DNA of 64,000 bases, taken from contig CANNFA010000001.1 in NCBI GenBank assembly GCA_947503765.1, positions 372,001-436,000 of the forward strand. Reading direction: 5' to 3'. The position numbers and the translations under genes were made by a program. Below, in pieces: positions 9,129 through 18,002 of the stretch. Every line of letters starts with the position of its first letter. Within the stretch, counting starts at the first letter, position 1. Under the pieces are notes generated by a model, which was given only the letters and a program-made list of their open reading frames with translations, ran no database searches and was not told the DNA's origin. The stretch comes from an uncultured Paracoccaceae bacterium. GTDB taxonomy: Bacteria; Pseudomonadota; Alphaproteobacteria; Rhodobacterales; Rhodobacteraceae.

Positions 9129-12100
9129 ATGACGCAGCAGGCGCGGATCACGGCGGTTCTGGGCCCGACCAATACCGGCAAGACCCATTACGCGATCGAA
9201 CGGATGCTGGCCTACCCCACCGGGGTCATCGGCCTGCCACTGCGGCTGCTGGCGCGCGAGGTCTATGACCGCATCGTCAAGCTGCGCGGTCCTTCGGTCG
9301 TGGCGCTGGTCACCGGCGAGGAACGCATCGTGCCGACCCGCACCCAATACTGGGTCTGCACCACCGAGGCGATGCCCGAGGGGCTGATCCCCGATTTCCT
9401 GGCCATCGACGAGGTGCAGCTTTGCGCCGATCCCGAACGCGGCCATGTCTTCACCGACCGGCTTCTGCGCGCGCGCGGCACGCGCGAGACGCTGCTGCTG
9501 GGATCGGACACGATGCGCGGGGCCATCGCCGCGCTGGTGCCCGAGGCGCAGTTCGCCCGGCGCGACCGGTTCTCGACCCTGACCCATACCGGCCAGAAAA
9601 AGATCAGCCGGATGCCCGAACGCTCTGCCATCGTGGGCTTTTCGGTCGATCAGGTCTATGCCATCGCCGAGCTGCTGCGCCGGCAGAAGGGCGGCGCGGC
9701 GGTGGTGATGGGTGCGCTGTCACCGCGCACCCGCAACGCGCAGGTCGAGCTGTACCAGAACGGCGATGTCGATTACCTCGTGGCGACCGACGCGATCGGC
9801 ATGGGGCTGAACCTCGACATCGACCATGTCGCATTCTCGTCGCTGTCCAAGTTCGACGGCCGCCGGATGCGCCCGCTGCAACCCAACGAGCTGGCCCAGA
9901 TCGCCGGACGCGCCGGGCGCTATACCCGCGACGGCACCTTCGGCACCACCGGCGAGGCCCCGGCGCTGGACGCCGGCGTCGCCGAGGCGATCGAAGAGCA
10001 CCGGTTCGCCCCGATCCAGAAGCTGCAATGGCGCAATTCCGAGCTGGATTTCGGCTCCGTCGACCGGCTGATCGCCGCGCTCGAGGCCCCGGCCGAGGGC
10101 GAGCGCCTGACGCGCAGCCGCGAATCCGACGATCTTACCGCGCTCAAGATCCTGTCGCAGGTCGACGAGGTCCGCATCCGCTGCGCCGATGCGCGCCATG
10201 TCCGCCTGCTGTGGGATGTGTGCCGCATCCCCGATTTCCGCGGCATCAGCCACGGCGAACATGCGGGGTTGCTCGAGCGGATCTTCGGCTACCTGCTGGA
10301 ATGGGGCCGGGTGCCCGACGACTGGCTGGCGCGGCAGGTCAAGCGCATCGACCGCACCGACGGCGAGATCGACACCCTGTCCAAGCGGTTGGCATATATC
10401 CGCACATGGACCTATGTCGCACAGCGCTCGGGCTGGGTGGACGATGAAACGCATTGGCGCGGCGCCACGCGCGCGGTAGAAGACAGGTTGTCGGATGCGC
10501 TGCACGAGCGCCTGACGCAAAGATTCGTGGACCGGCGCACATCCGTGCTTCTGCGCCGGCTCAAGCAGAAGGAGAGCCTTGTGGCCGAGGTGAACGACAA
10601 GGGCGAAGTGACGGTCGAGGGCCAGTTCGTGGGCCGGCTGGAAGGGTTCCGGTTCAGCCAGGACAAGGCCGCCGGCCCGGACGAGGCAAAGACATTGCGG
10701 CAGGCGTCGCTACAGGCGCTGCGACCGGAATTCCACCTGCGCGCCGACCGGTTCTACAACGCGCCCGACACCGAGATCGACTTTACCGATCAGGGCGGGC
10801 TGATGTGGGGCGAGCTGGCGGTGGGCAAGCTGGTCGCGGGATCCGAGCCGCTGAAACCGCAGGTCGAGGCATTCGTGGACGACGAGGCCGGGCACGATGT
10901 CGCGCAGAAGGTGCAGCGCCGGCTTCAGCATTTCATCGACCGCAAGATCGCCACCCTGTTCGAGCCGCTGCTGAACATGCAGCGCGACGAGGCGCTGACC
11001 GGCCTTGCGCGCGGCTTTGCCTTCCGGCTGGTCGAGGCGCTGGGCGTGATCCCGCGCGATCAGGTCGCCGGCGAGGTCAAGGATCTCGACCAGGACAGCC
11101 GCGGTGCGCTGCGCAAGCACGGAGTCCGGTTCGGCCAGTTCACCGTGTTCATGCCGTTGCTGCTGAAACCCGCGCCGACGCGGCTGCGGCTGGTGCTGTG
11201 GGGGCTGGCGCAGAACCTGCAGGAATTTCCCGAAAGTCCGCCGCCGGGGCTGGTCACGATCCCCGCCGATCCCGGCGCACCGGGCAGCTATCACACCATG
11301 TCCGGCTACCGCCAGGCGGGGGACCGCGCGATCCGCATCGACATGCTGGAACGGCTGGCCGACATGCTGCGCGCCGAAGACAGCCGCGGCGGGTTCGAGG
11401 CGACGGCCGACATGCTGTCGATCACCGGCATGACGCTGGAGCAGTTCGCAAGCCTGATGCAGGGCCTCGGCTACAAGGCCGAGCAGGGCGAGCGGCAGAA
11501 GGTCAAGCCGGTGACCGAGGTGGTGCCGGACGACGGCAACGCCGCCCCCGGCGCGGCCCCGGAGGACAGTGCAGATGCGCCGGCGCCGGATGTCCCGGTC
11601 ATGGATGCCGGTGCCCCGCCCGAGGGCGGCATCACCGAGCCGCCAAGCGACCCCGTCCCGGCCGAGATACCGGTGCCCGAGGCGGCGCCGGACGAGATCG
11701 CGCCGGACGGCGCGCCGCAGGACCTGCCGCCCCCGGAGGAAGCCGCGGCCATCCCCGAGGACGGCATCGCGCCCATCGCCGAGACGGCGGACAGCACCGG
11801 TCAGGTCGACGACCAAATCCCCGACACTCCCGCCGAAGAGCTGTTGCCGGGCACCGAGCCCGACGCCGCCATCGCCGGACCCGAGACCGAGACGTTCTAT
11901 ACCTTCACCTGGGCCGGGTTCGGGCGGCGCCGCGAAGGCCAGCCGCCGCGCGGCAAGGGCAAGTCCGGCGGCAAGCCGGGCCAAGGCAAACCCGGCGGCA
12001 AGCCGAAAGGCAAACGCCCCCCGAAGGGCGGCGCCCCGCAAACCCGCAACTACGAATCCCGCCCGCCGAAAAAGGACCGGATCGACCCCGACAACCCCTT

Positions 12101-12137
12101 CGCCGCCGCGCTGATGGGGCTCAAGGACAAGTCGTGA
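9129..12137 (+). CDS. SUV3-like ATP-dependent RNA helicase with charged C-terminal extension
   Basis: A 1002-residue superfamily-2 helicase related to the mitochondrial SUV3/SUPV3L1 group. Motif I GPTNTGKT is at residues 12-19, the DEAD-box position reads DEVQ (94-97), and motif VI is QIAGRAGR (257-264). The C-terminal fifth is unusual: about residues 800-920 are Pro/Glu/Asp/Ala-rich and acidic, then a short conserved-looking ETFYTFTWAGFGRR, then a Gly/Lys-rich basic tail. The start at 9129 (MTQQARITAVLGPT) is preferred over 9087 because it places the P-loop close to the N-terminus, as in relatives. An S4-domain gene follows after 1 base. Confidence 0.9.
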   Translation: MTQQARITAVLGPTNTGKTHYAIERMLAYPTGVIGLPLRLLAREVYDRIVKLRGPSVVALVTGEERIVPTRTQYWVCTTEAMPEGLIPDFLAIDEVQLCADPERGHVFTDRLLRARGTRETLLLGSDTMRGAIAALVPEAQFARRDRFSTLTHTGQKKISRMPERSAIVGFSVDQVYAIAELLRRQKGGAAVVMGALSPRTRNAQVELYQNGDVDYLVATDAIGMGLNLDIDHVAFSSLSKFDGRRMRPLQPNELAQIAGRAGRYTRDGTFGTTGEAPALDAGVAEAIEEHRFAPIQKLQWRNSELDFGSVDRLIAALEAPAEGERLTRSRESDDLTALKILSQVDEVRIRCADARHVRLLWDVCRIPDFRGISHGEHAGLLERIFGYLLEWGRVPDDWLARQVKRIDRTDGEIDTLSKRLAYIRTWTYVAQRSGWVDDETHWRGATRAVEDRLSDALHERLTQRFVDRRTSVLLRRLKQKESLVAEVNDKGEVTVEGQFVGRLEGFRFSQDKAAGPDEAKTLRQASLQALRPEFHLRADRFYNAPDTEIDFTDQGGLMWGELAVGKLVAGSEPLKPQVEAFVDDEAGHDVAQKVQRRLQHFIDRKIATLFEPLLNMQRDEALTGLARGFAFRLVEALGVIPRDQVAGEVKDLDQDSRGALRKHGVRFGQFTVFMPLLLKPAPTRLRLVLWGLAQNLQEFPESPPPGLVTIPADPGAPGSYHTMSGYRQAGDRAIRIDMLERLADMLRAEDSRGGFEATADMLSITGMTLEQFASLMQGLGYKAEQGERQKVKPVTEVVPDDGNAAPGAAPEDSADAPAPDVPVMDAGAPPEGGITEPPSDPVPAEIPVPEAAPDEIAPDGAPQDLPPPEEAAAIPEDGIAPIAETADSTGQVDDQIPDTPAEELLPGTEPDAAIAGPETETFYTFTWAGFGRRREGQPPRGKGKSGGKPGQGKPGGKPKGKRPPKGGAPQTRNYESRPPKKDRIDPDNPFAAALMGLKDKS

Positions 12138-12138
12138 C

Positions 12139-12531
12139 TTGACCGGCAGCGCCCCGCCCGGCCTGTTGCCCGCCTCCATCCGGCTCGACAAGTGGCTGTG
12201 GTATGCGCGGTTCTTCAAGACGCGGGGGCTGGCATCGAAAAGCGTTTCGGGCGGGCATGTGCGCGTGAACGGCACGCGCGCCGCCAAGCCGGCCCATTCC
12301 GTCGGCCCCGGCGACACGCTGACCTTTCCGCAGGGCCGCAGGATCCGCGTGGTGCGCATCGTTTCGCCCGGCACCCGCCGCGGTCCCGCCCCCGAGGCGC
12401 AGGCGCTCTATGACGACCTGACGCCGCCGCAGGAAACGCCCCCGCCCGCGCCGCGTTTCGACAAGGGCGGACGCCCGACCAAGAAAGATCGTCGCAGGGG
12501 CGACGCGGCACGGTCAAGCGATCTTGAATGA
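12139..12531 (+). CDS. S4-domain RNA-binding protein, Hsp15-like
   Basis: A 130-residue protein with an S4 RNA-binding domain (about 12-75: [38 protein letters not shown]) and a basic tail ([13 protein letters not shown]). Hsp15 (HslR) rescues stalled 50S subunits carrying nascent chains; whether this protein does the same is inference. There is no ATG; the frame appears to start with TTG at 12139, one base after the helicase stop, or with TTG at 12166. The coupling with an RNA helicase gene fits a role in RNA or ribosome handling. Confidence 0.85.
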   Translation: MTGSAPPGLLPASIRLDKWLWYARFFKTRGLASKSVSGGHVRVNGTRAAKPAHSVGPGDTLTFPQGRRIRVVRIVSPGTRRGPAPEAQALYDDLTPPQETPPPAPRFDKGGRPTKKDRRRGDAARSSDLE

Positions 12532-12577
12532 TCGGACGGGCTGGCATAGCTACGCACCGAGCCAAACCGGACACGCC

Positions 12578-12916
12578 ATGACCTATATCGTCAACGACAA
12601 CTGCATCGCCTGCAAGTACACCGACTGCGTCGAAGTCTGCCCCGTGGACTGTTTCTACGAGGGCGAGAACATGCTGGTGATCCACCCCGACGAATGCATC
12701 GACTGCGGTGTTTGCGAGCCGGAATGCCCGGCCGAGGCGATCCTGCCCGACACCGAGCCGGACACCGAGCAATGGGTGGAGTTCAACCGCAAATACGCCG
12801 AGCAATGGCCGGTCATCATCTCCAAGAAAGACCCGCTCCCCGATGCGGAGGAACGCGACGGCGAGGCGGGCAAGCTGGAGAAGTACTTTTCGGAGAAACC
12901 CGGCGAGGGCGGCTGA
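12578..12916 (+). CDS. fdxA: 7Fe ferredoxin FdxA (3Fe-4S plus 4Fe-4S)
   Basis: A 112-residue ferredoxin, exactly the usual length. The two cluster motifs are complete: C9, C17 and C50 for the 3Fe-4S cluster, and C21, C40, C43 and C46 for the 4Fe-4S cluster. C12 is present but not expected to be a ligand in the 3Fe site. The C-terminal extension with [16 protein letters not shown] is typical of the FdxA (Azotobacter-type) family. The start at 12578 matches the family; 18 upstream codons in the same frame do not. It lies between the Hsp15-like gene and carD. Confidence 0.95.
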   Translation: MTYIVNDNCIACKYTDCVEVCPVDCFYEGENMLVIHPDECIDCGVCEPECPAEAILPDTEPDTEQWVEFNRKYAEQWPVIISKKDPLPDAEERDGEAGKLEKYFSEKPGEGG

Positions 12917-13221
12917 GCGATTCGGCATGTCAGCAGGGTTGACGTAACGTCCCGGCGTGCCGAACACGGCAGGAAAGCGCCGTAAACGCCTGACGGGGCG
13001 TGGCTTTCACCCCTGGCGGTATCGAAACGCTTCCGCCCGGGGCGATTTTATGGTATGCTCCCTCATATAACGACGTAAGAGACCCGAAAGCCGCCTGCGG
13101 GGGCACGACCCTGCGGATGGTTTTCTTGGCGCGAGACGGTTTCACTGGGGGAGGCCGCGCCGGGTATCCCGTCATTGGCCTTGCCCGGGGCCTTGTCTGG
13201 GCCGCCGAGGAAGGATGCTGC
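12917..13221. other. intergenic region upstream of carD
   Basis: A 305-base gap between fdxA and carD. An AT-richer stretch near 13046-13072 (GATTTTATGGTATGC, then CATATAACG) is the best candidate for a carD promoter, which would leave a leader of about 150 bases. No convincing hairpin or coding frame; the open frame that runs upstream of carD from 13000 does not look coding. Confidence 0.4.
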
Positions 13222-13737
13222 ATGACCAAGACGAAGAAACTCGAATTCCGCCCGAATGAATACGTGGTGTATCCGGCGCATGGCGTCGGCCAGATCGTGT
13301 CGATCGAGGAACAGGAAGTCGCCGGAATCCGGCTGGAACTGTTCGTGATCTCGTTCGAGAAGGACAAGATGACGCTGCGCGTGCCGACGCACAAGGCGAC
13401 CGAGGTGGGCATGCGCTCGCTCTCGACGCCCGACACCGTCAGCCAGGCGATGAAGACGCTGACCGGCAAGGCGAAGGTGAAGCGCGCCATGTGGTCGCGC
13501 CGGGCGCAGGAATACGAACAGAAGATCAATTCGGGCGACCTGATCGCGATCGCCGAGGTGGTGCGCGACCTGCACCGCACCGACGACCAGCGCGAGCAGT
13601 CCTATTCCGAGCGTCAGCTTTACGAAGCCGCGCTGGAACGCCTGACCCGCGAGGTCGCGGCCGTGTCCGGCGCGGGCGAGGATGCGGCGCAGAAACAGGT
13701 GGACGAGGTGCTGGTCAGCCGCGCCGCGGCCGCCTGA
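13222..13737 (+). CDS. carD: CarD-family transcriptional regulator
   Basis: A 171-residue CarD/CdnL-type protein. The N-terminal RNA-polymerase-interacting domain spans about 8-70 (FRPNEYVVYPAHGVGQI, then EEQEVAGIRLELFVISFEKD and KMTLRVPTHKA); the C-terminal helical DNA-contacting domain follows (KAKVKRAMWSRRAQEYEQKI, SGDLIAIAEVVRDLHR). Family members bind the beta subunit and stabilise open promoter complexes, often at rRNA promoters. The start at 13222 has GAGGAAGGA upstream. A strong intrinsic terminator follows the stop. Confidence 0.95.
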   Translation: MTKTKKLEFRPNEYVVYPAHGVGQIVSIEEQEVAGIRLELFVISFEKDKMTLRVPTHKATEVGMRSLSTPDTVSQAMKTLTGKAKVKRAMWSRRAQEYEQKINSGDLIAIAEVVRDLHRTDDQREQSYSERQLYEAALERLTREVAAVSGAGEDAAQKQVDEVLVSRAAAA

Positions 13738-13759
13738 TCGCAGATTTCTGATGACGCTG

Positions 13760-13789
13760 AAACCGTCGCCTTCGGGCGGCGGTTTTTTT
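13760..13789 (+). terminator. intrinsic terminator of carD with UUCG tetraloop
   Basis: Arms CCGTCGCC (13763-13770) and GGCGGCGG (13775-13782) pair fully with one G-U pair around a TTCG loop, followed by seven T (13783-13789). On the opposite strand the stem is followed by only TTT, so it would work less well for the converging cobS gene, which ends at 13824. Confidence 0.9.
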
Positions 13790-13823
13790 CATGGGCGCCG
13801 CCGGGGAAGGCTCGCCGCACCCG

Positions 13824-14591
13824 CTACAGCGCTGCCACGAACGCGCCCAGCACGGCGATCTCGCCGACCTGCTGCGCCGCGCCCAGCACGTCGCCGGTCT
13901 GCCCGCCGATCCGCGCGCGGGCCAGCGCGGCGCAGCCCGCCACCGCCGGCACCAGCCACAGCACCGCCAGCAGCGCCGCCCATCCGGCCAGCGCCATGGC
14001 CGGCACCAACGCCAGCGCCGCCGCGATCCCGGCCAGCCGCCAGGACGGGCGGCCGACCTGCGCCGACAGCCCCGTGCCGCGCGCGTTCGGCAGCGCCCGC
14101 GACACCGCCACCAGCGGCGCGCGCGACAGCATGGCGGCGGCCGGCACCGCCCAGCCCCAGCCGCCCGCCTGCACCAGCGCCGTCAGCGCCAGCCAGCGCC
14201 AGCCCAGCGACAGCACCAGCGCGATTACCCCGTAGCTGCCGATCCGGCTGTCCTTCATGATCTCCAGCCGTCTTGCGGGGTCATGCCCGCCCCAGAAGCC
14301 GTCGGCGACATCGGCCAGCCCGTCCTCGTGCAGCGCGCCGGTCGCCGCTACCAGCGCCGCCAGGATCGCCCCGGCCACCAGTGTATCGGGAAGTCCGAAC
14401 AGCTGCGCGGCCGCCCCAACCAGCACGGCGAGGATCCCCACCGCCAGCCCGGCCAGCGGCCAGGCCCAGGCGGCCTCTGCCCCGCGCGGCGCGGACGGCA
14501 TCGCGCGGTGCGGCACCGGCAGCCGGGTCAGCAGCATCAGCGCCGACATCGCGTCCTCGAAGACGCCGGCTGGCACGCGCCATTCAGCCAT
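13824..14591 (-). CDS. cobS: adenosylcobinamide-GDP ribazoletransferase (cobalamin synthase)
   Basis: A 255-residue inner-membrane enzyme that joins adenosylcobinamide-GDP and alpha-ribazole in the last steps of B12 synthesis. Seen: LTRLPVP near the N-terminus, the acidic metal-binding HEDGLADVADGFWGG (starting about residue 88) and KDSRIGSYGVIAL, with several hydrophobic, Ala/Leu-rich membrane segments. It diverges from cobT, which makes the alpha-ribazole phosphate. The 103-base gap between them is too short for a full cobalamin riboswitch and I see none. Confidence 0.95.
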   Translation of the reverse strand: MAEWRVPAGVFEDAMSALMLLTRLPVPHRAMPSAPRGAEAAWAWPLAGLAVGILAVLVGAAAQLFGLPDTLVAGAILAALVAATGALHEDGLADVADGFWGGHDPARRLEIMKDSRIGSYGVIALVLSLGWRWLALTALVQAGGWGWAVPAAAMLSRAPLVAVSRALPNARGTGLSAQVGRPSWRLAGIAAALALVPAMALAGWAALLAVLWLVPAVAGCAALARARIGGQTGDVLGAAQQVGEIAVLGAFVAAL

Positions 14592-14694
14592 CCGCCCGCA
14601 CCCCGCGCCCTAACGCCGCGCCCCGATTTCGGCCTGTTCCGATCATCGCCCAAGCGATAGACGTCAAACCCCGACCACGCAACGGAAGACGCCG

Positions 14695-15714
14695 ATGACC
14701 CTGCCCTGCCCCGCCGACATTGCCGCATTTCGCGCCGCGCTCGCCGATCTGCCAGCCCCCGACCCCGAGGCGCGGGCGCAGTCAGAAGCGCACAATGCCC
14801 AGCTTACGAAACCGCCCGCCGCGCTCGGCCGGCTGGAGACGCTGGCGGCCTGGTATGCCGGCTGGCGCGGCACGCCCCGCCCGGTGCTGGGGGCGCCGCA
14901 GGTGATCGTCTTTGCCGCCAATCACGGTGTCGCGGCGCGCGGCGTGTCGGCCTTCCCGCCAGAGGTCACGGCCCAGATGGTCGCCAATTTCCGCGCCGGC
15001 GGCGCCGCGATCAACCAGCTTGCACAATGTTTCGGCGCGCGCATCGACGTGCACGAATTGTCGCTGGACCGGCCCACGGCGGATTTCACCGCCGCGCCCG
15101 CGATGGACGCGGCCGGGTTCACCGGGGCGCTGGCGACCGGCTGGCGCGCCGTCGACCCGGGCGCGGACCTGCTGGTGACCGGCGAGATGGGCATCGGCAA
15201 CACCACTGCCGCCGCGGCCGTTGCCGCCGGGCTGTTCGGCGGCGAGGCGGCCGATTGGGTCGGGCGCGGCACCGGGGTCGATGCGGCAGGCCTGACGCTG
15301 AAGGCCGAGGTGGTGGCCGAGGGGCTGGCGCGGCACGCGGCGGCGCTGTCCGATCCGCTGGAGGTGCTGCGCTGCCTTGGCGGGCGCGAACTGGCGGCGA
15401 TGGCGGGCGCGATCCTGGCCGCGCGGCACTACCGCATTCCGGTGATCCTTGACGGGTTCATCTGCTGCGCCGCCGCCGCCGCCCTGCACCGCGCCGCGCC
15501 CGGCGCGCTGGATCATTGCGTGGCCGGGCACCTGTCGGCGGAAACCGCGCATGGCCGCCTTCTGGCCGCGCTGGACAAGGCGCCGCTTCTGTCGCTGGAG
15601 ATGCGGCTTGGCGAAGGCTCGGGCGCGGCGCTTGCGATCGGCGTGCTCAAGGGCGCGCTGGCCTGCCATTCGGGCATGGCGACCTTCGCCGAGGCGGGGG
15701 TGGCGGCGGGGTAA
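14695..15714 (+). CDS. cobT: nicotinate-nucleotide--dimethylbenzimidazole phosphoribosyltransferase
   Basis: A 339-residue enzyme that makes alpha-ribazole 5'-phosphate from nicotinate mononucleotide and dimethylbenzimidazole. Seen: [61 protein letters not shown], and the C-terminal [14 protein letters not shown] with the family's catalytic glutamate. Length is normal. It is divergent from cobS; together they assemble the lower ligand of cobalamin. A 7-bp hairpin (AGGCGCC and GGCGCCT around GTGCG, 15742-15760) lies 27 bases after the stop but has no T tract. Confidence 0.95.
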   Translation: MTLPCPADIAAFRAALADLPAPDPEARAQSEAHNAQLTKPPAALGRLETLAAWYAGWRGTPRPVLGAPQVIVFAANHGVAARGVSAFPPEVTAQMVANFRAGGAAINQLAQCFGARIDVHELSLDRPTADFTAAPAMDAAGFTGALATGWRAVDPGADLLVTGEMGIGNTTAAAAVAAGLFGGEAADWVGRGTGVDAAGLTLKAEVVAEGLARHAAALSDPLEVLRCLGGRELAAMAGAILAARHYRIPVILDGFICCAAAAALHRAAPGALDHCVAGHLSAETAHGRLLAALDKAPLLSLEMRLGEGSGAALAIGVLKGALACHSGMATFAEAGVAAG

Positions 15715-15974
15715 GGCGCGAACCGCACGGACTCAAGCCGAAGGCGCCGTGCGGGCGCCTGCCCGGCACCGCGTTTTCGCCGCTTCGATGAAGGGAGACG
15801 CGCCGTCGCCGGGCCGCGGCGCGGCGATCCGCGCTGCCGAGCCTCTTGATTCATGCCGGCCATGTCCGCGAAAGGCCGACACGGGGCGCCAGCGTCTGCC
15901 AATCGCCGGGCCGTAGGGGCGGCCCGGCGATGGCGCGGCGCCCTTCGGGCTTGTTTCCGCGCCTTTGCGTCTTT

Positions 15975-17873
15975 CTACCCGCCCCGTTCCTGCGCCTTGT
16001 CGCGTTCGGCAAACTGCTTGAGCAATTCCGCCTCCAGCTCGGTGTTCAACTCGCGGGTGCGGGCCACGTATTCGGGGTTCTGGTCCACCGGGATGCCGGG
16101 TTTCCACACCTCTGCCAGCGCCCGGATCGCGGCGCGGTCATGCTTGAAATATGTCCGCTCCAGCGCGGCGGCCTCGTAGTCGGACAGGCCCATATTCTCC
16201 AGCACGTAGCGCCCGGCGCGCAGGCTGGAATCGAACATCTCGCGCACGATGTCGTTCGCCCCGGCACGGTAAAGCTGGTAGACATGCACCCGGTCGCGCG
16301 CCCGTGCCACGATGTGCAGGTCGGGCCGCTCGCGCCGCGCATAGGCGACCAGCCGCGTCGCCGCATCGCGGTCGTCCAGCGCCACGACCAGAACCGCCGC
16401 CTCGCTCAGCCCGGCGGCGCGCAGCACCTCGGGGCGGGTCGGATCGCCGAAATACCCTTTGAAGCCGAACTTTCGCATCAGCTGGATGGTCGACAGGTTG
16501 TTGTCCAGGACGGTGGTGTCGAACCCCGACATCTGCACCATCCGGTTCACCGCCTGGCCGAACCGGCCGACGCCCGCGATGATGATCGGCCCCTCGGCGC
16601 CGACCTCGTCATGGAGCGGCGCGGCCTCGGTCTCGCCGGTCCGGCGCGACAGGACCTCGTGGGCGATGAAGAACAGCGGCGTCAGCATCATCGAGAGCGC
16701 CACGATCAGCAGCAGGTTCTGCGCCAGAAGCGGCGGCAGAACCCCCTGCTGCTGCGAGAACGACAGCAGCACGAAGCCGAATTCCCCCGCCTGCGCCAAA
16801 CCCAGCGTGAACAGCCACTTGTCACGCCCCCGCAGGCGGAACAGCTTGGCCAGCACATACAGGACCGCGCCCTTCACCGCCATCACCGCCAGCGTCAATC
16901 CCAGCAGCCCGAACGGCTGTGCCAGGAACAGGCTCACGTTGATGCCCGCGCCCACGGTGATGAAGAACAGCCCCAGCAGCAGGCCCTTGAACGGCTCTAT
17001 GTCCGATTGCAGCTCGTGCCGGAATTCCGAGTTGGCCAGCACGACGCCGGCAAGAAACGTGCCCAGCGCCGGCGACAGTCCCACCAGCGTCATCAGAAAG
17101 GCGATGCCGATCACGATCAGCAGGCCGAAGGCAGTGTACATCTCGCGCAGGCGCGACGCGTGGATGAAGCGGAATACATGCGGCACAAGGTATATGCCCG
17201 CCAGGATCACCCCGCCGATGGCCGCCAGCGTCACCAGCGTCGCGCCCCAGCCGGGCAGTCCCGCGACCAGCGACATCGCCTCGGCGCCATGATCCCCGGC
17301 CCCGCCCATGGCCGGGTTCGCGGGCCGGTTCATCGACCCGTCGGGATTGAAGAACAGCGGCGCCGCCGCGCCCAGCAGCGGCAGCAGGACCAGCATCGGG
17401 ATCACCGCGATATCCTGCGTCAGCAGCACCGAAAAGGCCGAGCGCCCGCCGCTGGTGCGCATCAGCCCCTTCTCGGTCAGCGTCTGCAGCACGATCGCGG
17501 TGGAGGACAGCGACAGCACCATGCCCACCGCCACCCCAACTGCCGGCGACAGGCCCAGTGCCACCGACCCCAGGGCGATCAGCACGATGGTGGCAAGGAT
17601 CTGCGCCATGCCCAGCCCCAGCAGCCGGTGCCGCATGTCCCACAGCGCGCGCGGGTCCATCTCCAGACCGATCAGGAACAGCATCATCACCACGCCGAAC
17701 TCGGCGAATTGCTGCAGGTCGGCAGTGTCGCCGACCAGCCCCAGAACCGGGCCGATGATCAGGCCCGCAAGCAGATAGCCCAGCACCGAGCCAAGCCCCA
17801 GCCGCGCCGCGACCGGCACGGCGATCACCGTGGTGACAAGGTAGATCGTGGCCTGGTAGAGAAAGCCATCCAT
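15975..17873 (-). CDS. Kef-type (CPA2 family) monovalent cation:proton antiporter with TrkA-N domain
   Basis: A 632-residue inner-membrane protein. The N-terminal part (about 1-385) is the Na/H-exchanger fold with about twelve hydrophobic helices, including LGSVLGYLLAGLIIGP and FGVVMMLFLIGLEMDPRALW. A Rossmann TrkA-N domain follows (about 418-535: IIAGVGRFGQAVNRMVQMSG), then a tail rich in charged residues. KefB/KefC members release K+ during electrophile stress, gated by glutathione adducts; whether glutathione control applies here is not visible. The preceding 260 bases toward cobT hold no gene that I can support. Confidence 0.92.
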   Translation of the reverse strand: MDGFLYQATIYLVTTVIAVPVAARLGLGSVLGYLLAGLIIGPVLGLVGDTADLQQFAEFGVVMMLFLIGLEMDPRALWDMRHRLLGLGMAQILATIVLIALGSVALGLSPAVGVAVGMVLSLSSTAIVLQTLTEKGLMRTSGGRSAFSVLLTQDIAVIPMLVLLPLLGAAAPLFFNPDGSMNRPANPAMGGAGDHGAEAMSLVAGLPGWGATLVTLAAIGGVILAGIYLVPHVFRFIHASRLREMYTAFGLLIVIGIAFLMTLVGLSPALGTFLAGVVLANSEFRHELQSDIEPFKGLLLGLFFITVGAGINVSLFLAQPFGLLGLTLAVMAVKGAVLYVLAKLFRLRGRDKWLFTLGLAQAGEFGFVLLSFSQQQGVLPPLLAQNLLLIVALSMMLTPLFFIAHEVLSRRTGETEAAPLHDEVGAEGPIIIAGVGRFGQAVNRMVQMSGFDTTVLDNNLSTIQLMRKFGFKGYFGDPTRPEVLRAAGLSEAAVLVVALDDRDAATRLVAYARRERPDLHIVARARDRVHVYQLYRAGANDIVREMFDSSLRAGRYVLENMGLSDYEAAALERTYFKHDRAAIRALAEVWKPGIPVDQNPEYVARTRELNTELEAELLKQFAERDKAQERGG

Positions 17874-18002
17874 GGGGGTGCGGGCCTCGGGGCGGATGCG
17901 GCGGAAAAAGGCTCGCCCCGCTTATAACAGCCGGCCCGTCCGGCACCAGCGGTTTACCACGCGGCGATTGCGCCGCAGCCTGCCCGTGGGCAGACCGGGG
18001 CG

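Noticed and set aside
14592-14694. Possible cobalamin riboswitch between cobS and cobT.
   Set aside because: The gap is only 103 bases and no B12-box-like segment or suitable paired structure was seen.
15715-15974. A 124-codon minus-strand frame near 15733-16107 between cobT and the antiporter gene.
   Set aside because: It mostly overlaps the antiporter gene end and has low-complexity Pro/Arg/Gly content.
15846-17927. A 693-codon His/Gln/Arg-rich frame opposite the Kef-type antiporter.
   Set aside because: Composition is what the antisense of a membrane protein gene gives; the opposite strand encodes a clear antiporter.
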